This document shows, piece after piece, positions 1-7,128 of a stretch of 64,000 nucleotides of DNA. The DNA comes from Streptomyces bungoensis (GTDB lineage Bacteria; Actinomycetota; Actinomycetes; Streptomycetales; Streptomycetaceae). The notes under the pieces are model-generated. The model saw nothing but the letters and a program-made list of their open reading frames with translations. It ran no database searches and was not told where the DNA came from. The translations under genes and the position numbers were made by a program. The stretch spans positions 369,240 to 433,239 of the forward strand of contig NZ_KQ948855.1 in NCBI RefSeq assembly GCF_001514215.1, in the 5' to 3' direction. Numbering within the stretch: the first letter of the stretch is position 1; the number at the start of each line of letters is the position of its first letter.

Positions 1-927
1 GACCGCCTCCTCCAGTTCGACGACGCCGTCGGTGACGTCGCGGAGCGTGTCGGAGATGTGCAGGCGCAGCGGCGCGGCGCTGTGCCCGGGCGCGACCAGG
101 CCGTGCCGCTGCTGCAGGAGCAGAGCCTCCTCGCGCTCCGCGCGAAGCCGGCCGGCGAGGTCCGCCGGGGGCGGGGGCGGGGCGGGACGGTGGGCCGGCG
201 CGGAGCGACCCGGCACGAGCTCGACGGCCAGCTCCGGAAATTGCTGAAGCAGCGTGCCGATCCAGAGGGCGGCCTGCCGGATGGCCTGACCGGCCGGGCC
301 GTCGTGGGGGGTCGGGGGGGTGTCGGGGGTCGGTCGGGCGTCAGGCGCGGGGCCTACCTCGGACGGTGAACGTGCATCGTCAGGAGCCGAACGTGCCGCG
401 GAGGTCGAGCGGGCCTCGGACGCCGGGCGGGCGACGGACGCCGGGCGAGCGTCAGGCGTCGGGCGAGCGTCAGGCGTCGGGCGTGCCGCGGAGGTCGAGC
501 GGGTCTCGGACGCCGGGCGAGCGTCGGACGCCGGGCGAGCGTCAGGCGTCGGGCGAGCGTCAGGCGTCGGGCGAGCCGCGGAGGTCGAGCGGGTCTCGGA
601 CGCCGGGCGGGCCTCGGACGCCGGGCGAGCGTCGGACGCCGGGCGAGCGTCAGGCGTCGGGCGAGCGTCAGGCGTCGGGCGTGCCGCGGAGGTCGAGCGG
701 GTCTCGGGCGCCGGGCGGGCGTCCGGCCTGGGGCGGGCATCGGGCACCGGGCTTGCGTCAGGCGTCCGGCGTGCCGCGGAGGTCGAGCGGGCCTCGGGCG
801 CCGGGCGGGCGTCCGGCCTGGGGCGGGCATCGGGCACCGGGCGAGCGTCAGGCGTCCGGCGAGCGTCAGGCGTCGGGCGTGCCGCGGAGGTCGGGCGCGC
901 GTCGGGTGTCGAGCGTTCGTCAGGCAA
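1..927 (-). CDS. Hypothetical protein with long Ala/Arg/Pro/Asp-rich repeat N-terminus (partial, runs off left edge)
   Basis: I do not recognise this protein. The frame is open from 927 to the left edge (309 codons, no stop). I start it at a TTG at 927 because a GGAGG lies 5 nt upstream and the TTG overlaps the stop of the WhiB-like gene (TTGCCTGA), which implies translational coupling. Roughly residues 1-200 are degenerate repeats built from units such as RPTPDA, RPASDA and ARSTSAA. After that comes ordinary sequence with IRQAALWIGTLLQQFPELAV and a helix LAGRLRAEREEALLLQQRH. It is probably the second gene of the regulatory arm of the tail cluster. The repeats are also open in other frames, so the frame choice rests on the clean downstream sequence and the RBS. 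Confidence 0.6.
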   Translation of the reverse strand, partial: MPDERSTPDARPTSAARPTPDARRTPDARPVPDARPRPDARPAPEARSTSAARRTPDASPVPDARPRPDARPAPETRSTSAARPTPDARPTPDARPASDARPASEARPASETRSTSAARPTPDARPTPDARPASDARPASETRSTSAARPTPDARPTPDARPASVARPASEARSTSAARSAPDDARSPSEVGPAPDARPTPDTPPTPHDGPAGQAIRQAALWIGTLLQQFPELAVELVPGRSAPAHRPAPPPPPADLAGRLRAEREEALLLQQRHGLVAPGHSAAPLRLHISDTLRDVTDGVVELEEAV

Positions 928-1288
928 GGCGGCCTCCGTCGTGGGCGGTGCGGAGGCGGGGGCCGGCCGGTTGGGGGACGGCGTGGCGCGTCGGCGCCGC
1001 AGAGTGCTTCGGAGTCGCAGGGGGGAGGTTCGCGGGGAGCGGGACCGGGCGGCCGGAGCGCCACAGGCGGCCGCCGCAGACGCCGTCGAACCAGCTCTCC
1101 GCCGGGGCGACCGCAGCCTCGCAGTGGCGCCGTACCGTGCAGCCGGCGCAGGCGCGCAGCGCGGGAGCGGCCTCCTTCGCCTTCTTGGAGAAGACGACCT
1201 TCGGCGGAAGCCCGGCGCAGGCCGCGGCGGACCGCCAGCCCGGGGGTTCGAGCGGAGGGGGCGTGGAGCACGGGCCGAGGACGGACAT
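920..1288 (-). CDS. WhiB-like iron-sulfur transcriptional regulator
   Basis: This 122-aa protein has the WhiB cysteine signature: one Cys near residue 24 (SAAACAG), then CAGC and HC forming CxxCx5C near residues 46-55, which in this family ligate a [4Fe-4S] cluster. The motif that normally reads GVWGG is GVCGG here (WFDGVCGG), an unusual Trp-to-Cys change. A basic C-terminal stretch follows. The ATG has GGGAGG a few bases upstream. It is divergent from the XRE regulator at 1480 and overlaps the next minus-strand gene by 8 nt. Given its position it probably regulates the tail cluster. WhiB-like genes are also common on actinophages. Confidence 0.8.
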   Translation of the reverse strand: MSVLGPCSTPPPLEPPGWRSAAACAGLPPKVVFSKKAKEAAPALRACAGCTVRRHCEAAVAPAESWFDGVCGGRLWRSGRPVPLPANLPPATPKHSAAPTRHAVPQPAGPRLRTAHDGGRLA

Positions 1289-1340
1289 GGGGCCTCCCTG
1301 GTGTGGCGGGTGGGGCAGGAGCGCCGTCCAGACTTACAGA

Positions 1341-1358
1341 TTGCGCGCGCGCTCGCAA
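1341..1358. promoter_or_regulatory. Inverted repeat, candidate operator in divergent regulator promoter
   Basis: TTGCGCGCGCGCTCGCAA is an almost perfect palindrome in the 191-bp divergent space between the whiB-like gene and the XRE gene. Related TTGC/GCGC motifs occur at 1406-1419, at 1428-1438 (reverse strand) and, as a perfect 14-nt palindrome, at 2071-2084 before the first tail gene. Recurrence at the cluster's promoters suggests a binding site for one of the two regulators. This is inference only. Confidence 0.4.
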
Positions 1359-1479
1359 CAAAGTTCGGAAGCCGCCAACCCCCACCCATGCCCCCTTCAC
1401 TGTGATTGCACGAGCGCACGTAATACCGCGCGCGCAAGCAAGCTAAACTCGGGGTCTCCGAGAGAGAAGCGAGCACAAG

Positions 1480-1971
1480 ATGACCAGCCAGGATCTGGAC
1501 GCCTTCGCGGCGTGGGTCGAAGACCTGATGCGCGAACGCGGATACGACATCGACAGCCCGCGCGGGGGCGGGAAGTCGCGGATCGCGGACGAGGCGGGGG
1601 TGCACCGCGCCGCCGTCACCCGCCTGTTGCAGCGGCAGAGCATGCCGGACCTGGAGACCACGCGCCGGCTGGCCCGGGTGCTGGGAGTGCCGGTGCGCGA
1701 GATGCTCATCCGCTCCGGCCGGCTGACCGCCGAGGAACTGGCCGACCCCCATGACCACCTCGCCTCCCCCGGGCCCGGCACCGAGTTCGGCCGCCGGCCC
1801 ACGCTGGAGGAGGTGGCGGAGCTGCTGGGGGTGCCCGCCGACCGGCGCGAGATGTTCGTCAGGGTGGTGGAGCAGTTCCTGCCGAGCGAGGCGGAGGCCG
1901 CGCCCCGGGCACCGGAAGGGGGACGGACGCGGGTGGAAGCGACCACCGGCGCGCCGGCCTCCGGCGACTGA
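1480..1971 (+). CDS. XRE-family helix-turn-helix regulator
   Basis: The 163-aa protein has a Cro/C1-type HTH at about residues 8-75: SRIADEAGVHRAAVTRLLQR, then the typical DLETTRRLARVLGVPVREML helix pair. A second short helical region (TLEEVAELLGVPADRREMF, about 107-125) resembles part of another HTH-like fold. The tail is disordered. A purine-rich stretch (GAGAGAAGCGAG) precedes the ATG. It stands alone between the divergent regulator and the tail operon and is the best candidate for controlling tail gene expression. No LexA-type autocleavage domain is visible, so it need not be SOS-induced. Confidence 0.8.
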   Translation: MTSQDLDAFAAWVEDLMRERGYDIDSPRGGGKSRIADEAGVHRAAVTRLLQRQSMPDLETTRRLARVLGVPVREMLIRSGRLTAEELADPHDHLASPGPGTEFGRRPTLEEVAELLGVPADRREMFVRVVEQFLPSEAEAAPRAPEGGRTRVEATTGAPASGD

Positions 1972-2070
1972 TCCCTCGGCCGACACCGCCACAGGCTCCC
2001 TCTCCCCGCGACCGACGCCCCCGCGGCCGCGCTCCGAGCACCCAACGGAACATCGCTTCACGAATTAGTT

Positions 2071-2084
2071 GCGTGCGCGCACGC
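2071..2084. promoter_or_regulatory. Perfect palindrome upstream of tail operon
   Basis: GCGTGCGCGCACGC is a perfect 14-nt palindrome, preceded by TT so that it matches the TTGC(G)xGCGC motif at 1341-1358. It lies in the 254-bp space between the XRE gene and the first tail gene, where the tail operon promoter should be. A regulator operator is the simplest reading, unproven. Confidence 0.4.
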
Positions 2085-2225
2085 TCTCTGTCACAGTTGG
2101 TGCAGCGGCGGAGCTGTGCCCGCAGGCCGGGCGACGGCTCACCGCTTCCCGGTGCCGGGGTCCCGGGCCCCGTGCCCGCCACCCACGCCGCGCCCCGCGC
2201 GCCCGCACCCCTGAGGTGACCCGGC

Positions 2226-2639
2226 ATGACCACACCCACTCCACCGAGCGCCTTCCCGGACGTCGAGGCCCTGGTCGTCGACATCCTGAAGCAGGACCCG
2301 GCGCTCGCCACCGCGCTCGTCACCGTCCAGCCGCCCTCGACCTTCGACGGCACGACCGCCGCCGTCCTCGTCAACCGTCGCGGCGGCGCCTGGGTCGGCG
2401 AACTCCACGTCGACCAGCCGCTCATCGAGCTGGAGGTGTACGGCCCGACCAAGCACGACGCGCACGTCCTGGCCAACGAGGCCCGCCGCGCGCTGCTGGC
2501 GACGGCCGGCAACCGGTACGGCACCAGCCTCATCACCGAGGTGGACGAGCAGGACGGCCCGCGCTGGCTGCCCGACTACCTCTACCACGCGGCGAACCGC
2601 TACGTGAGCGTCCACAAGGTGTACCTGGACGTCTACTGA
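2226..2639 (+). CDS. Tail terminator / tail completion protein
   Basis: This 137-aa protein is small, alpha/beta and about the usual size of siphophage tail terminators, which cap the tail tube. N-terminal FPDVEALVVDILKQDPAL is followed by strands (TFDGTTAAVLVNRRGG, PLIELEVYGPTK) and a helix HVLANEARRALLATAGN, the pattern of the phage neck/tail-completion fold. Position supports it: it sits directly before the tail tube gene, where this gene lies in siphophages. Start is the ATG after TGAGGTGAC. Assignment rests on fold pattern and synteny rather than a diagnostic motif. Confidence 0.65.
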   Translation: MTTPTPPSAFPDVEALVVDILKQDPALATALVTVQPPSTFDGTTAAVLVNRRGGAWVGELHVDQPLIELEVYGPTKHDAHVLANEARRALLATAGNRYGTSLITEVDEQDGPRWLPDYLYHAANRYVSVHKVYLDVY

Positions 2640-2666
2640 CCGCCCGCGCGCCGCACCCCACAGACC

Positions 2667-2695
2667 GAAGGCCCCGCCACCCCGGCGGGGCCTTC
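2667..2695 (+). terminator. GC-rich hairpin before tail tube gene
   Basis: A perfect 12-bp stem (GAAGGCCCCGCC with GGCGGGGCCTTC) with loop ACCCC lies between the tail terminator and tube genes. There is no T-tract, so it may be a processing or attenuating hairpin that sets stoichiometry for the highly expressed tube protein. Confidence 0.5.
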
Positions 2696-2751
2696 GCCGT
2701 ATCCGGAAGACCCGGGCACGGCAGCCTTCCCTCACGAGGAGAGACACCACC

Positions 2752-3351
2752 ATGGCAGGAACCAACTCGTCCGAGATCCGCGTCGCCGGCGTAGGCCGTC
2801 TGTACGTCGCCGCCGCCGACACCAAGGTCCCGACGACCTTCTCCACCGACTCCGCCACCGACTGGGCGAGCTGGAAGAACCTCGGCTTCACCAGCGGTGA
2901 CGGCGTCACCTTCAGCAAGAAGGACAAGCTGGAGCCGATCGACGTGTGGCAGGCCGTCAGCCCGGTGCACTTCGTGTACTCGGACCGCGACCTGACCCTG
3001 AAGTTCTCGCTGCTGCAGTTCAACGAGGACACGCTGCCGTTCTTCATGGGCGGCGGCGGCGTCGACGCGGTGACCGGTTCCACGGGCGTCTACAAGTACG
3101 ACGTCGCCGAGCGCCCGTTCGCCGACGTCCGCGCCCTCGGCCTGGAGTTCTCCGACGTCCGCGCGAGCGACGGCTCCACGGTGACCTACCGCTTCGGCAT
3201 CCCGCGCGGCCAGGTCACGGCGGCGGACGACATCAAGCTGGCCCGCAAGGCGGCCTCGCAGCTCGGCATCACGTTCACGGCGATGTCCGCCGCCGACGGC
3301 TCGGCGCTGGCCTCCTTCGTCATGAAGGACTCGGCGTACGCCGCGAGCTGA
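2752..3351 (+). CDS. Major tail tube protein
   Basis: The 199-aa protein has the size and features of a siphophage tail tube subunit. It has an N-terminal beta-rich segment (GVGRLYVAAADTKVPTTF, then TDWASWKNLGFTSGDGVTFS), a mid loop WQAVSPVHFVYSDRD and further strands, with no membrane segment. Tube subunits polymerise into stacked hexameric rings around the tape measure. GAGGAG precedes the ATG by about 10 nt. It follows the tail terminator and precedes the G/GT chaperones, the canonical order. A strong hairpin lies on each side, fitting a need for separate high expression. Confidence 0.85.
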   Translation: MAGTNSSEIRVAGVGRLYVAAADTKVPTTFSTDSATDWASWKNLGFTSGDGVTFSKKDKLEPIDVWQAVSPVHFVYSDRDLTLKFSLLQFNEDTLPFFMGGGGVDAVTGSTGVYKYDVAERPFADVRALGLEFSDVRASDGSTVTYRFGIPRGQVTAADDIKLARKAASQLGITFTAMSAADGSALASFVMKDSAYAAS

Positions 3352-3366
3352 TCCGGCCGGTCCACC

Positions 3367-3393
3367 GGGGCGGGCCGGACCCCGGCCCGCCCC
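3367..3393 (+). terminator. Hairpin after tail tube gene
   Basis: GGGGCGGGCCGG (3367-3378) pairs perfectly with CCGGCCCGCCCC (3382-3393) around a 3-nt loop, 16 nt after the tube-gene stop. It lacks a U-tract, so it may stabilise the tube mRNA 3' end or act as a partial terminator. Just downstream, about 3419-3445, is a short tandem array of three GGACTTCA(A/C) units leading into the chaperone RBS. Confidence 0.45.
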
Positions 3394-3460
3394 ACCACCG
3401 CTTCCCCACCTGCCCCACGGACTTCACGGACTTCAAGGACTTCAAGGAGTACGCATCACC

Positions 3461-3751
3461 ATGACCCGTTTCGACGTCAACGCGGCCCGCGCCCAGCGCC
3501 TCGAAGCCCTCGGCCGCACCTGGTCGTTCGAGCTCGACGGCGAGAGCTACACCCTGCCCACGGAGCTGACCCGCACCACCGCCAAGGCGCTGCGCAAGCT
3601 CGACGACAACGACGTCGACGGGCTGCTGAGGCTGCTCCTGGGCGAGAAGCAGTTCGCCCGCTTCGAGCAGCACGAGATCACCATGCAGGACATCGCCGCG
3701 ATCCTGGAGGCGTACGGCAAGGAGACCGGGCTCGGCCTGGGGGAAGCCTGA
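3461..3751 (+). CDS. Tail assembly chaperone, G-type (unshifted product)
   Basis: This 96-aa protein has an ordinary ATG and an AAGGAG ribosome binding site. It matches the phage lambda gpG role: RTWSFELDGESYTLPTELTRTTAKALRKL, then a helical region ending YGKETGLGLGEA. Such proteins bind the tape measure during tail assembly and are not in the finished tail. A slippery heptamer sits in its last codons and the following frame is open with no good start of its own, so a second, longer GT product is expected from the same start. Confidence 0.85.
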   Translation: MTRFDVNAARAQRLEALGRTWSFELDGESYTLPTELTRTTAKALRKLDDNDVDGLLRLLLGEKQFARFEQHEITMQDIAAILEAYGKETGLGLGEA

Positions 3752-4236
3752 GCCTCGTCGGGTTCGTCGACGAACACGCCGAGGCCCTCGAAGCGGACCT
3801 GCTCCGCTACTACGGCATCGACCTGCTCGACTGGCATCGCGACCGCCTCTCCGCCCGGCGGCTCGCGGTGCTCGTCAAGGAGCTGCCACGCGACAGCGCC
3901 CTCAACCGGGAGCTGCACGGCGAGGCGGCCGAGTGGTCGGTGACGGACCACCTGCTGGCGGCGGTCGTGGACCATCTGGCGGCCGCCAACTGGATGTTCG
4001 CCTCCGTCAACTCGGACGAGGGCGACCAGCCGGATTATCCGGAACCGGTGCCACGTCCGCTGGACGCGGCGGAGGAGACGGACGAGGGCGGCGACGAGGA
4101 CGGAAGCGGGAACGCGCGGACATCCGCGGCCACGGAACGCGAGGCCACCACGCGGCCGGCCCGCTCCGCACCGCAGAGCACCGATCCCCCCTCCGGAGCT
4201 CCCTCGGCCGTCCAACTGGTCAGGTTCTTCGGCTGA
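3461..4236 (+). CDS. Tail assembly chaperone GT fusion via -1 ribosomal frameshift
   Basis: After a -1 shift at 3739-3745 the reading continues in the overlapping frame as SLVGFVDEHAEAL, YYGIDLLDWHRDRLS, LAVLVKELPRDS, then an acidic tail ending QLVRFFG at 4236. YYGIDLLDW and the xLPxxS region are typical of the T half of actinophage tail chaperones. The T frame has no credible start and is only reachable by shifting. The product would be about 258 aa. The stop lies 28 bp from the stop of the convergent minus-strand gene at 4265. Confidence 0.8.
3739..3745 (+). other. Programmed -1 frameshift site GGGGGAA
   Basis: The 0-frame reads ctG GGG GAA gcc tga, so P- and A-site tRNAs can re-pair as GGG GGA. 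The next 0-frame stop is only 3 nt past the heptamer (3749-3751). The -1 frame then stays open to 4236 with conserved T-domain content. This is the standard position for this element in siphophage tail operons. Confidence 0.8.
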
Positions 4237-4264
4237 CCGTCGTGCCTGGCCCCGGGCCGCGGGT

Positions 4265-5283
4265 TCAGCGGGAATCCGCGGGCCCGGGCGGCTCGTCCTT
4301 CCGGCGGTCCGCCGCCCTGCCCTCCAGATCGTCGGCGAGGGCGCGGGCACGGTCGGAGAGGCGGAGCCGCTCCCCGGCGCCTGCCGCCGGCGGGTCGGCC
4401 GGCTCCTCCTGCCGTTCCTCCTGCTCGGCGCGTCGCCCCTTGTCCCGGCCGGATCCCGTGTCGCCGGGCCGGGCGAGCGGGGGACGCTGGGCCGGCCGTT
4501 GCGCCGGACCACCGGCCGCCGCTCCGCCTGCGCCGTCCGTTTCTCGCGCACCTCGCGGGCGGAGAGCAGGATGCCGGCGCCGGAACCGGAGACGGTGGCG
4601 GCGCCCGGCCGGTCGACCCCATCGCCGGAACCGTCGGCGTCCTCCGGGCCACCGGGCGCGGAAGGGGCGGCCGGCCGGGCGTGGGCCGACGGGTCGGCAC
4701 CGGCCGTGACCTGGCCACGGCTGGGTTCCCGGGCCGGTCCATGCCCGCCGGACCGACCACCGCTCCCGGCCGGGGGCCCACCGGCCGCGCCCTCCGCCGG
4801 GGCGCCGGACGGTCCCGCGGCCGCCGACACCGGTGTCCCGTCGGCCACCGAGCGCTCTCGGTCGCCGCGTTGCTCCACCCGCGTCACCTCGGAGGGAGGC
4901 CGCAACAGCTGGACATAGGGCAGCGGGATGACCTCTCCGCCGCGGCTCGGCCCCCGCTCGCCCTCGGGCCGTCGGGCCCGGCGCGGCCGGCGGCCGGTGC
5001 GGGCGTCCTCCTGGCCCTGGAGGTAGGCGGCGGTGATCCGCTCCTCGTAGGCGCGCCGGACGGCCGGGAGCCGCTCGTCGACCACGTCGGCCCAGCCCGC
5101 GCTGTACGCGGCGAGTTCGCGCCGGTCCAGCTCGGCCCGGGGAAGGATCACGAGGTCTTCCGGCGCGTGTCCGAGGCGGAGGACGAGCTCGGAGAGACGA
5201 GCGATGAGATGGGGCAGATCGGGGGCTTGTTCAAGCCAATCGATCCCATGCCGTCGCTCCGCGTTGCCCGCGTCCCCGTCCAC
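4265..5283 (-). CDS. Hypothetical protein with AYxAGWxD motif; apparent frameshift near 4480
   Basis: I do not recognise this protein. From a GTG at 5283 it reads an ordered N-terminus (GIDWLEQAPDLPHLIARLSEL, ELAAYSAGWADVVDERLPAVRRAYEE, YLQGQEDARTG), then low-complexity Gly/Ala/Pro. Codon bias is clean in this frame to about 4500. Beyond that the convincing coding frame is the -1 frame (RAEQEERQEEPAD, LSDRARALADDLEG), which ends at a TGA at 4265. A C5 run at 4479-4483 is the natural site: one missing C, or slippage there, joins both halves into about 339 aa. Whether this is mutation, assembly error or programmed shift is unknown. It is antisense to the tail operon and converges with the GT gene. 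Confidence 0.5.
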
Positions 5284-5637
5284 CCCGTAGGCCTTGCTCT
5301 CGTCCCTGCCCCATCACGTCCCCGCGCGAGAACGGCTGCCCCGCCGCCGTCCACCGTCGCATGACCGGCCCTCAGATCCCGTGCCGTACAGGGCCGTTCA
5401 CTTCTCCTTCACCGACGGAGGAACGGCCGGATCCTACTCCACCGCTTCCCGGCGCCCCCCAGGTGGCCCCTGGCATTGCCGCAGGTCGCACCGGTTCGGC
5501 CACGGAGAGTTCTCGACAAACACGGAACGCACCACGGGATTACTCGTACACTAGTTCGAACAGACGCTTCGCCCACCACAGGAGCGCCACCTGTACCTCG
5601 AGCACAGCCCAGCGGACAGACCGGAAAGCAGGACGGC
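5284..5637. other. Divergent intergenic region, no gene seen
   Basis: These 354 bp separate the minus-strand gene starting at 5283 from the small plus-strand gene at 5638. I see no credible coding sequence. A -10-like TACACT is at 5547-5552 but without a good -35. It presumably holds promoters for both neighbours. Confidence 0.5.
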
Positions 5638-5841
5638 ATGGCGACTCGCACGAGCAACATCCCAGAGCAGCCGATCGACACCTACGCCCGCCTCGCGCAT
5701 CTCCTGCGCTCCCCCACGCCCGACCGCGAGGCCCTGCTCGACCGGCTGTACGAGGAACTGCTCGCGCGGGAGTCGAAGGCCTATGCGGCGGGGTGGTCGG
5801 ACGCACTGACGGAGGCCCGGCGCGTCCGACCGCGCGGGTGA
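5638..5841 (+). CDS. Small hypothetical protein with AYxAGWxD motif
   Basis: This 67-aa helical protein starts at the ATG at 5638, since GGAAAGCAGGA lies just upstream. It contains ALLDRLYEELLARESKAYAAGW followed by SDALTEARRVR. The AYxAGWxD(V/A)L core is shared with the N-terminal half of the divergently transcribed protein starting at 5283 (LAAYSAGWADVV), so the two may be related. A factor-independent terminator follows at 5903. Function is unknown. Confidence 0.6.
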   Translation: MATRTSNIPEQPIDTYARLAHLLRSPTPDREALLDRLYEELLARESKAYAAGWSDALTEARRVRPRG

Positions 5842-5902
5842 CCGCCGGCCGGCCAAACCTCGGCAACCGCCGGCCCAGGGCCGGCCATCGGCATCTTCAA
5901 TG

Positions 5903-5931
5903 AGCCCGCCGGGCCGAGCCCGGCGGGCTTT
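5903..5931 (+). terminator. Rho-independent terminator after the small gene
   Basis: AGCCCGCCGGG (5903-5913) pairs with CCCGGCGGGCT (5919-5929) over a 5-nt loop and is followed by TTT. It closes the transcript of the 67-aa gene before the opposite-strand gene ending at 5944. Confidence 0.75.
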
Positions 5932-5943
5932 CGGCATGCGGTT

Positions 5944-6132
5944 TCACAGGGACCAGAAGAGCAGCGCGAGCGCCACCGAAACGATCCCTACGCATGCAAA
6001 CCCCAGGAAAGTCTTGTCGTTTGCCCTCTTCGGATCTTTTTTGCGGATGTCCCATTCCGAAAAAGAAATGAAGCCGGTAATCAGCGCAACCAGGCCGAAA
6101 AAAGCGCCGACGAACCAGAACAAGACCCGCAT
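5944..6132 (-). CDS. Small two-helix membrane protein, possibly holin-like
   Basis: The 62-aa protein starts at the ATG at 6132, preceded by an excellent GGAGGTAAT. A first membrane segment lies at about residues 2-24 (LFWFVGAFFGLVALITGFIS), a basic loop (WDIRKKDPKRANDK) follows, and a second segment lies at about 43-61 (FACVGIVSVALALLFWS). Codon use is clearly less GC-rich than its neighbours (runs such as tcttttttgcgg), suggesting recent acquisition. It is antisense to the tail operon. Candidates are a holin, an immunity protein or an unrelated small membrane protein. Confidence 0.6.
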   Translation of the reverse strand: MRVLFWFVGAFFGLVALITGFISFSEWDIRKKDPKRANDKTFLGFACVGIVSVALALLFWSL

Positions 6133-6270
6133 ATTACCTCCAGAACCCCGCCCTGACGAAGAGGGTTCTCCCCCTCCCCCGTCCCTGTAGTCACATGAGG
6201 CTACCGGCGGCACGCAACCAGAGCAAGAGTGGGATCACGGCAGTGGCCGATTTCGACGAGGAGTCGACGC

Positions 6271-7107
6271 ATGGCAAACCACACCACGAACGAGGTCTAC
6301 GACGAGCTGAAAGAAGTCAGGCAACAGCTTGACAAGAATACCCAGCAAGAGGTCACGGCCAAGCACTTCGATGACAAAATCGCCGAGCTCAAGCAGGCGA
6401 TCGAGAAGGGCGGGAAGGGGAAGGGGGAAGGGGAGAAAAAAGAAGAGGAGAAGAAGAAGGAACCGCAGGGCGTTTGGGACCTGATCAAGGACAAGACCCC
6501 CATAAAGGAGACCCTGCAGGTCTTCAAGCAGTTCAAAGACGCCATGAGCGGTGGGGACCTCGTGTCGAAGGTGGTCCTGTTCGCCGGTGCGGTTTCCGGC
6601 GCCGTGGCTCTCGTCGGTGTCGTCAAGAAGCTGATCGCCGGCTGGTGGACATCGGTCAAGAACATCATGCTCACCTTCACCGGACGTAAGCGGGAGAGGC
6701 TCATTCCCGGGATCGGTGGTGCGACGTACACCGACGAAGAGCGCAAACAGAAGCGAAAGTACTACGGCCGAAAGAACGGCCAGTGGGGTTGGCACCAGGA
6801 GGAGTCCGAAAACGGCGAGCAGCCGGAGGGCGGGGGCGCCGAGGGTGAGAACTCCCAGCGCCCGAATCTTCCCTCCGTGGAGGAGATCACGCGCGTCAAG
6901 GATGCCATGGCCGGCCTCAACACCGAGATGGACACCTACCGCGGCAAAGTGCGCGGTATTGCCACCCCCCGCGCCATGAAGCAGATGGCTTCCGCCGCCA
7001 AAAAGCTGGAGAGCGCGGCGAAGAAGGCCCGGAACATCGACAACCTCTCCGAATCGATTGGTCGTCTCGAGACCGCGTTCCGTGGCCTGGCCACGGCGTC
7101 GAACTGA
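6271..7107 (+). CDS. Coiled-coil membrane-spanning tail protein (tape-measure module 1)
   Basis: I start this 278-aa protein at the ATG at 6271, because GAGGAG lies 9 nt upstream. Residues 1-50 form a coiled coil (VYDELKEVRQQLDKNTQQEV). A Lys/Glu-rich linker follows (about 60-75), then a hydrophobic segment at about 100-125 (VVLFAGAVSGAVALVGVVKKL). Further on are a loop with PGIGGATYTDEER and a C-terminal helix MKQMASAAKKLESAAKKARN. The composition resembles pieces of siphophage tape measures, but it is separate and lies just before two more such genes. Its codon use is less GC-rich than downstream genes. Exact role unknown. Confidence 0.55.
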   Translation: MANHTTNEVYDELKEVRQQLDKNTQQEVTAKHFDDKIAELKQAIEKGGKGKGEGEKKEEEKKKEPQGVWDLIKDKTPIKETLQVFKQFKDAMSGGDLVSKVVLFAGAVSGAVALVGVVKKLIAGWWTSVKNIMLTFTGRKRERLIPGIGGATYTDEERKQKRKYYGRKNGQWGWHQEESENGEQPEGGGAEGENSQRPNLPSVEEITRVKDAMAGLNTEMDTYRGKVRGIATPRAMKQMASAAKKLESAAKKARNIDNLSESIGRLETAFRGLATASN

Positions 7108-7128
7108 CCAACCCCTAGGAGACGAAAC

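Noticed and set aside
380..900. Regular short repeats resembling a CRISPR array
   Set aside because: Units are about 18 bp, directly joined and degenerate, without spacers, and they translate as a repetitive protein. No cas gene is near.
354..1400. 348-codon minus frame through the repeat region and WhiB gene
   Set aside because: It is out of frame with both the WhiB gene and the clean downstream sequence at 1-300; open only because of repeat composition.
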